Shown here: piece after piece, positions 59,268-64,000 of the stretch
How positions within the stretch are numbered: position 1 is the first letter of the stretch
Layout of the letters: each line of letters begins with the position of its first letter
Source: Isoptericola halalbus
Lineage (GTDB): Bacteria > Actinomycetota > Actinomycetes > Actinomycetales > Cellulomonadaceae
Length of the DNA: 64,000 bases
NCBI GenBank assembly: GCA_009663185.1
Contig: VJZX01000002.1
Span: 81,586 to 145,585 of the forward strand
Reading direction: 5' to 3'
Notes under the pieces: generated by a model
What the model was told of the DNA's origin: nothing
Seen by the model: only the letters and a program-made list of their open reading frames with translations
Databases searched by the model: none
Translations under genes and position numbers: made by a program

Positions 59268-60154
59268 CGCCACGTGGCGCGACGCCCAGGAGGATTGGGT
59301 GCTGGGGCTCGGGGACGAGCGTCCGCTGGCTCGGCTGTCCCGGGGCACGGGCATGCCCGGGGTGCACAGCCCCCGGCCGTCGCTGCACCCGGTGCACTCG
59401 TGGGCCGGGGTCGCGTTGACCGACACCAGCCCGGTCGACCACCGCCACCACTACGGCGTGTCGATGGCGGTCGCGGACGTCGACGGGGACCAGCTACTGG
59501 GGCGGGCGCACGTTCGTGCGCGGGCAGGGCTCGACGCTCCTGGCCGACCACGGGCCGCAGGAGATCACGGCCGTCCGCACCGCGGACGACGGCAGAACCT
59601 TCGTCACCGCCGTGCGATGGGTGGACCAGGACGGGCGCGAACAGCTCACCGAGGAGCGTCGGCTCACGGCGGCCCTGCTGCCGGAGGTCGACGCGCGGGC
59701 CCTCGACTGGCGCAGCGCCCTGCGCGCGGGTACGTCGGACCTGACGATCGGCAGCCCGGCGACCAACGGGCGCCCGCTGGCGGGCTACGGCGGCTACTTC
59801 TGGCGACTGCCGTCCGGCGACGAGGCGCACACCTTCGCGCCGTGGGCGTCCGACGAGTCGACGTTCACGGGCTCACGACGCCGTGGGTGGCGGTGACCCG
59901 GCGCGTCGGCGACGCCTGGAGCACCCTCGTGCTGGTCCAGACGTCGCCCGAGCCCGACCCGTGGTTCGTGCGCTCCGCCGACGACGTCGGCCTGGGCCCT
60001 GCGCTGGCCTGGGAGACGGTCCGGCGCGTGCCCGCCGGGGTCCACGCTGGACGTCGGGGTCGCCGCCGCGGTCGTGGACCGGCGGCTCGACGAGATCGAC
60101 GCGGTCGCCGTCGCCGACCTCGCCGTCGGACGGGGCGCCGCGACGCACGCCTGA
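59268..60154 (+). pseudogene. PmoA-like (DUF6807) family gene, multiply frameshifted
   Basis: Successive frames 1-2-1-2 reconstruct one protein. The first piece is HPVHSWAGVALTDTSPVDHRHHYGVSMAVADV, the second RGQGSTLLADHGPQ through GYGGYFWRLPSGDEAHTFAPW, the third LTTPWVAVTRRVGDAW through DPWFVRSADDVGLGPALAWE, and the last STLDVGVAAAVVDRRLDEID to a TGA at 60152-60154. This matches the DUF6807/PmoA-like proteins often found in plant-polysaccharide utilisation loci. At least three indels are needed, and the N-terminus runs into unrelated sequence, so it is inactive. Confidence 0.75.
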
Positions 60155-60293
60155 CGCCCTTGCCCACCAGGACCGGCCGACGGTCTCGGAGAGCGCCTGG
60201 ACGATCGCCGTCCCGACATCCTCCGCGACTGTCGTCCGGTCCGTGGCGTGCCCGGGGATCGGGGCACAGCGATTGATGCGATCGGCTGAACAA

Positions 60294-60322
60294 TTGACGG
60301 GAAGCGGTTGCCCGGCTATGAT
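60294..60322 (+). promoter_or_regulatory. Sigma-70-like promoter of the pectate lyase gene
   Basis: TTGACG (60294-60299) and TATGAT (60317-60322) are exactly 17 bases apart. This is the best consensus promoter noticed in the window, about 175 bases before the start codon. Confidence 0.7.
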
Positions 60323-60324
60323 CC

Positions 60325-60338
60325 AGAAACCGGTTTCT
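60325..60338. promoter_or_regulatory. LacI-family-type operator
   Basis: AGAAACCGGTTTCT is a perfect 14-bp palindrome with the central CG typical of LacI/GalR operators (GAAACCGGTTTC). It sits just after the -10 box, where a bound repressor would block initiation. Confidence 0.7.
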
Positions 60339-60495
60339 CAGAGGCGAGCCGGTCGCAGACCGCGACGGGCCCGGACACCGCCCCGACGCCGACGTCGAGG
60401 CACCGACCGCACGACGACGCGCGGACTCCCGACCGCGCCCGCCTGGTCCCGTCCGGCTCGAAGGCTTCGGCCCGAGTCTCACGAGAGGTGCGACG

Positions 60496-62031
60496 ATGCC
60501 CTTCTTGGCCGAAGACCCACCCCGTCGTCGAGCGTCCCGCCGTACGCGCCGCGCGATCGCCGCGGTCGGGGCGCCCGTCCTGGCGCTGACCCTGCTGGCG
60601 CCCTCCGCGGGGGCCGCCCCCGCGCCCCCCGACGACCCGCGGGCCGCCGGCGCCGCGCTGCTGCACCGCATCGGCGCGCCCGCCGCCTCGACCGCGGACG
60701 GCCCCGCGTGGTCCCCCGTGGCCACCGGCTTCGCCGGCGTCCCCACAGACGACCTGCCCCACGGCACCACCGGCGGCGCCGGCGGCGAGACCGTCGTCGT
60801 GCGCGACGCCGAGTCCCTCGCCGAGCAGGCCGTGCGCGACGAGCCGCTGACGATCCTCGTCCAGGGCGAGATCACGATCGGCGACGGCGACATGATCGAG
60901 GTCGCCTCGGACAAGACCATCGCCGGGAGTGCCTCGGGAGGCGAGATCGTCGACGGCGGCCTCTACCTGGACCACGTCGAGAACGTCGTCGTGCGGAACC
61001 TGACGTTCCGCGACTCGTTCGTGGCGGGCGACTGGGACGGCAAGCTCGACCACAACGACAACGACGGCATCCGCGTCGACACGTCCGACCACGTCTGGAT
61101 CGACCACAACGAGTTCGCGCGCCTCGGCGACGGCATGGTCGACCTGCGCAAGGACTCCACCGCTCTCACCGTGTCGTGGAACTACTTCCACGACCACAAC
61201 AAGACCCTCGGTGTCGGCTGGACGGACAACCTCGTTACGACGCTGACGCTGCACCACAACCGCTTCTCCAACGTGCACCAGCGCAACGCGAGCCTCGACA
61301 ACGTCGCCGCCGGGCACGTCTACAACAACTGGCTCTCCGGCGTCAGCTCGTACGGGATCAACGCGCGCGGAGGGGCGCAGGTCCTCGTCGAGTCGAGCGT
61401 CTTCGAGCATGCCCACAAGCCGCTCATCGCGGACGACGGCGGCGACGTGCACCAGCGGGACAACCTGTTCCGCGACGTGTGGGACGAGGCGCCCGCCGAG
61501 ACCAGGCCGACCTTCGAGGCCACGGACCACTACGACTACACCGCCGACCCGGTCGAGGACGTCACTCGCCTGCTCACCCGGCACGCCGGCACCACGAAGA
61601 CCCCCACCCACGAGAGGGCCGGCAGACGGATCACCGTCGCACAGGACGGCAGCGGCGACTACCTGTCCCTCCACGCCGCCGTCGGCGTGGCGTCGCGGGC
61701 CGGCCACCCCGTCGAGATCGTCGTCGAGCCGGGCACCTACCGCGAGGTCGTCTCCGTCTGGCCCGGCGCCGAGGGCCTCACAATCCGCGGCGCCACCGGG
61801 GACCCTGCGGACGTCGTCGTCACCTACGACAAGCCCCACATCGACTGGGCGAACCTGCCGACCCTGACCGTCTTCGCCGACGGCGTCACGCTGCGTGACC
61901 TCACCCTCCAGAACGCCTACGACGGGTCCGCCGGCCCCAGCCTCGCCTACGCCCTGCGCGACGCGGGCGAGGGAACGGTGCTGGACGACGTCGTCGTGCG
62001 CGGCGACCGGGCCACCGGCGACCCCCGCTGA
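60496..62031 (+). CDS. Secreted pectate lyase fused to a truncated pectinesterase domain
   Basis: A 511-residue exported protein with a twin-arginine-like or Sec signal region (RRRASRRTRRAIAAVGAPVLALTLLAPSAGA, cleavage near 41). A complete PL1 pectate lyase domain follows (about 95-365) with Ca-binding Asp residues in GKLDHNDNDGIRVD and SDHVWIDHNEF. From about residue 375 (RITVAQDGSGDYLSLHAAVG) it becomes a CE8 pectinesterase that runs through EPGTYREVVSVWPG but ends at 62029-62031, before the catalytic Q and D motifs. The lyase part should cleave polygalacturonate; the esterase part cannot be active. An AGAGGTG site precedes ATG 60496. Confidence 0.85.
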   Translation: MPFLAEDPPRRRASRRTRRAIAAVGAPVLALTLLAPSAGAAPAPPDDPRAAGAALLHRIGAPAASTADGPAWSPVATGFAGVPTDDLPHGTTGGAGGETVVVRDAESLAEQAVRDEPLTILVQGEITIGDGDMIEVASDKTIAGSASGGEIVDGGLYLDHVENVVVRNLTFRDSFVAGDWDGKLDHNDNDGIRVDTSDHVWIDHNEFARLGDGMVDLRKDSTALTVSWNYFHDHNKTLGVGWTDNLVTTLTLHHNRFSNVHQRNASLDNVAAGHVYNNWLSGVSSYGINARGGAQVLVESSVFEHAHKPLIADDGGDVHQRDNLFRDVWDEAPAETRPTFEATDHYDYTADPVEDVTRLLTRHAGTTKTPTHERAGRRITVAQDGSGDYLSLHAAVGVASRAGHPVEIVVEPGTYREVVSVWPGAEGLTIRGATGDPADVVVTYDKPHIDWANLPTLTVFADGVTLRDLTLQNAYDGSAGPSLAYALRDAGEGTVLDDVVVRGDRATGDPR

Positions 62032-62046
62032 CCACCACCATCACCC

Positions 62047-63017
62047 AACCGCGAGAGGTGCAACGATGCTCTTCACCCATCACCGGCGCGCGACGGCCGG
62101 TCCGCCGTCAGCGCCGCCGTGGGGGCCGTCTGGCGCTCCGACCACCCCGTCCACATCGTCGTCGAGCCGGGCACATACCGCGAGGTGGTCCGGATCTGGC
62201 CGGGCGCGGACGACCTGACGATCCGCGGCGCCACCGGCGACGCCGAGGACGTCGTCATCACGTACGACATCGCCGCCGGGCAGCAGAAGTTCTACGGCGA
62301 CGACACGTTCGGGCACACCGGATCGCCCACGGTCTCGGTGCTGGCCGACGACATCACGCTGCGCGACGTCACCGTGGAGAACGCCTACGACGAGGACGCG
62401 AACGGCGGCAGCCAGGCCCTCGCCCTGCGCACCGTCGGCGACCGGATCGTGCTCGATGGGGTGCGCCTGCTCGGCAACCAGGACACCTACCTGGCCGGCC
62501 CGGGCGACGACACCATCTCCCGTGTCTACGCGACCGACTCGTACATCGGGGGCGACGTGGACTTCGTCTACGGCGGCGGCACCCTCGTCGTCGAGGTCTC
62601 CGAGATCCACTCGTTCGACCGCGGCTCCGACAGCACCAACGGGTACGTGGCGGCCCTCGCCACCGTGCCAGGCTCCCACGGCCTCCTGTCACCGGCACCC
62701 GGTTCACGTCCGAGGCGGCGGACGGGACGGTCTCGCTCGGCCGCCCATGGCACCCGAGCAGCAACCCGGACGTGGACCCGTCGATCGTGGTGCGGGACTC
62801 CTGGCTCGGCGCGCACGTCGGCACGCCGGCGTGGTCGGACATGAGCGGCTGGTCCTGGCGCGACGACTTCATGCGCGAGTACCGCAACACCGGGCCCGGG
62901 GCCGCGCCCGCGGACGAGGCGGTGGGCGGCCGCCCGCAGCTGACGGACGACGAGGCCGACGAGCACACGCGCGAGGCGTACCTGGCCGGCGACGACGGCT
63001 GGGCGCCCTGGCGCTGA
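62047..63017 (+). pseudogene. Pectinesterase (CE8) gene, N-terminally damaged and frameshifted
   Basis: A leader nearly identical to that of the pectate lyase (AGAGGTGCAACGATG) starts a frame at 62066 that soon leaves the protein frame. Homology resumes with HPVHIVVEPGTYREVVRIWP and continues through the catalytic blocks GNQDTYLAGPGDD and GGDVDFVYGGG. After about 62690 a frame change is needed to read TGTRFTSEAADGTVSLGRPWHP (the RxW block) to the TGA at 63015-63017. There is no signal peptide. All CE8 catalytic residues survive in pieces, so loss appears recent. Confidence 0.75.
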
Positions 63018-63098
63018 CCCCTCGGCGCCGTCGCCGTCGCGCCTCCCCGGCCCTGGCTGCGGACGGCGCGCGGAGAGCGGCGTCGCGCGTAATGTCGT

Positions 63099-63467
63099 CT
63101 ACAGCCGTAGATCGGGCCTGTGGGCTGCGGTGACGCTGCCTTCGCGTCGTTGGTGGTGGGCTTGTTGGGCGCGGAGCTGGTGCCGTCTGCGCCAGCGGGA
63201 CCAGGCCAGGGCCCGTTCCAGCGTCGTCGAGACGGCGGTCCGTTCGAGCGTCGTCGTGAAGGCGGTCGCCAGGGCGGCGAACAGTCGTCTGGCCTCGCCC
63301 AGGCTGATCGCGACCAGACGCGCGCAGTCCTTGTCGGGTTCGGCGTCGTCCATGACGGCCGCGAGGAAGGTGAGGAAGTCGTTGGCGAGCATCGCCAGGG
63401 TGGTCCACCGGTGCCAGGAGTCCCGCCGGCGGACCTGCGCGAACCCCACCGACAAATCCAGCGACAT
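63099..63467 (-). pseudogene. Transposase C-terminal remnant (IS701-like)
   Basis: A 122-residue reverse frame ending in a pattern common to actinobacterial IS701-type transposases: RDSWHRWTTLAMLANDFL, LVAISLGEARRLFAALATAF and LAWSRWRRRHQLRAQQAHHQRR. The catalytic DDE core is missing and no terminal inverted repeats were found. It is a dead fragment of an insertion sequence in the second decayed island. Confidence 0.65.
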
Positions 63468-63487
63468 CGGCGGCCCTCCCCGCCAGG

Positions 63488-64000
63488 ATGGCGGGTGTGG
63501 AGGAGGTTGAAGTCGTCGTCGCCCACAGCCAGCGCGCGACGCTGCGTGTCGGTGATGTGTTCCTGAAGGTCGACGGCGACCCGGCGCACGCCGACGTCGA
63601 GGTGCGGGCGATGGCCATGGCGCCGATACCGACCCCGGCGATCCTCTGGCGCGAGCCGCCCGTGCTCGCGATCGCCGCCGTGCCCGGCAAGGCGCTCGGT
63701 CTCCTCGGCGAACCGTCGGCCGCGTCGCCGGCGGCGTGGGCTGCGGCGGGTGCCGCCATACGGAGGCTGCACGATGCGCCGTTGCCGCCGTGGCCTGGTC
63801 CTAGGCTCGACGACGTGGCGGCGGAGCTCGACAGCGAGTGCGCGTGGCTGCTCGCCAACGCCGCTCTGCCCGCCGAGGTGATCCGGCGCAACCGCGAGAT
63901 CGCCGAGGCCGCGCTCCGGCCGTGGAAGCCGGTGTTCATCCACGGCGACCTACAGATCACCCACGTGTTCATCGATGGCGACGAGGTCACCGGCGTCATC
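63488..64000 (+). CDS. Phosphotransferase (APH-like) family protein, N-terminal part (3' end outside window)
   Basis: Open from ATG 63488 to the last base, 171 codons so far. It reads MAGVEEVEVVVAHSQRATLR, has a kinase-fold N-lobe (VFLKVDGDPAHADVEVRAM, with a likely ATP-lysine) and reaches the catalytic loop VFIHGDLQITHVFIDGDEV near the edge. It resembles the aminoglycoside/choline phosphotransferase family and belongs to the group where HGDL is followed by TH in place of N. The substrate is unknown. It appears intact as far as visible and marks the end of the decayed island. Confidence 0.8.
   Translation, partial: MAGVEEVEVVVAHSQRATLRVGDVFLKVDGDPAHADVEVRAMAMAPIPTPAILWREPPVLAIAAVPGKALGLLGEPSAASPAAWAAAGAAIRRLHDAPLPPWPGPRLDDVAAELDSECAWLLANAALPAEVIRRNREIAEAALRPWKPVFIHGDLQITHVFIDGDEVTGVI

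Larger units (their letters stand above)
60155..60495. other. Intergenic regulatory region before the pectate lyase
   Basis: About 340 bases without a gene. It contains the promoter and LacI-type palindrome (60294-60338) and an AGAGGTG ribosome site just before the pectate lyase start; the rest shows nothing recognisable. Confidence 0.6.

Noticed and set aside
58997..59830. A single 277-residue reverse protein spanning HsdR tail and upstream sequence
   Set aside because: Only the last 88 residues match HsdR; the remainder is the antisense of the PmoA-like remnant.
58841..63467. Frameshifts explained only by poor sequence quality
   Set aside because: They cluster in two islands and one LysR gene, with deletions and foreign junctions, while dozens of long core genes are intact; raw reads would settle single cases.

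Overview
The window looks like chromosome from a very GC-rich actinobacterium, most likely a Cellulomonas-type member of the Micrococcales. The evidence is heavy GTG start usage, many GTGA stop/start overlaps, and actinobacterial families such as SepH and the DUF4193, DUF3093, DUF3710, DUF3159, DUF3000 and DUF2277 proteins. The CAZyme remnants and a wall-bridge operon of the D-aspartate-ligase type fit the same group. Species cannot be fixed from sequence alone.

Core block 1 to 16.6 kb: the end of a nucleotide pyrophosphatase-like gene, tdk, sepH (reverse), a TRIC-like channel, an inositol-phosphatase-like gene, DUF4193, DUF3093, dut, DUF3710, an OB-fold protein, DUF3159, two TrkA potassium-regulator genes, an APC permease, a TRAM-domain RNA methyltransferase, two small unknown genes and aconitase acnA. 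A perfect 18-bp palindrome lies upstream of acnA and a strong terminator follows it.

Decayed island 16.8 to 22.5 kb: a discoidin/FIVAR enzyme tail, a MarR tail, a frameshifted sulfotransferase and carbohydrate-enzyme scraps. These surround an intact alpha/beta-hydrolase/TetR pair and an intact secreted SGNH esterase with a carbohydrate-binding domain.

Block 22.7 to 37.7 kb: a coupled NUDIX, phosphotransferase and arginase-fold operon, guaB1, dxs, an SGNH hydrolase, a YbdK-type ligase, a PIG-L deacetylase, a fadA-fadB beta-oxidation operon, an RNase D-like gene and DUF3000.

Operon 37.9 to 42.6 kb: gnd, two tandem ATP-grasp ligases resembling the enterococcal D-aspartate ligase Asl, and an aspartate/glutamate racemase, all overlapping by four bases. 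This is the most interesting system here. It reads as a D-amino-acid interpeptide-bridge module for peptidoglycan, joined to the pentose-phosphate enzyme gnd.

Block 42.6 to 58.5 kb: a RibD-like reductase, zapE, ppk2 and glgX, a broken LysR gene beside an aldo/keto reductase, small conserved genes, and a seven-gene tRNA cluster (Gly/Cys/Val) containing a 394-bp tandem duplication. The block continues with pabB, VOC and DHFR-like genes, a multicopper oxidase with a membrane partner, pabC and tRNA-Val(CAC).

Second decayed island 58.6 to 63.5 kb: the 3' half of a tRNA-Pro gene (a likely attachment-site scar), an HsdR tail, a multiply frameshifted PmoA-like gene, a pectate lyase fused to a truncated pectinesterase domain behind a LacI-type operator, a second broken pectinesterase and a transposase tail. 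The window ends inside a phosphotransferase gene. Frameshifts are confined to the two islands and one LysR gene, while housekeeping genes are intact, which argues for real decay over poor sequence.
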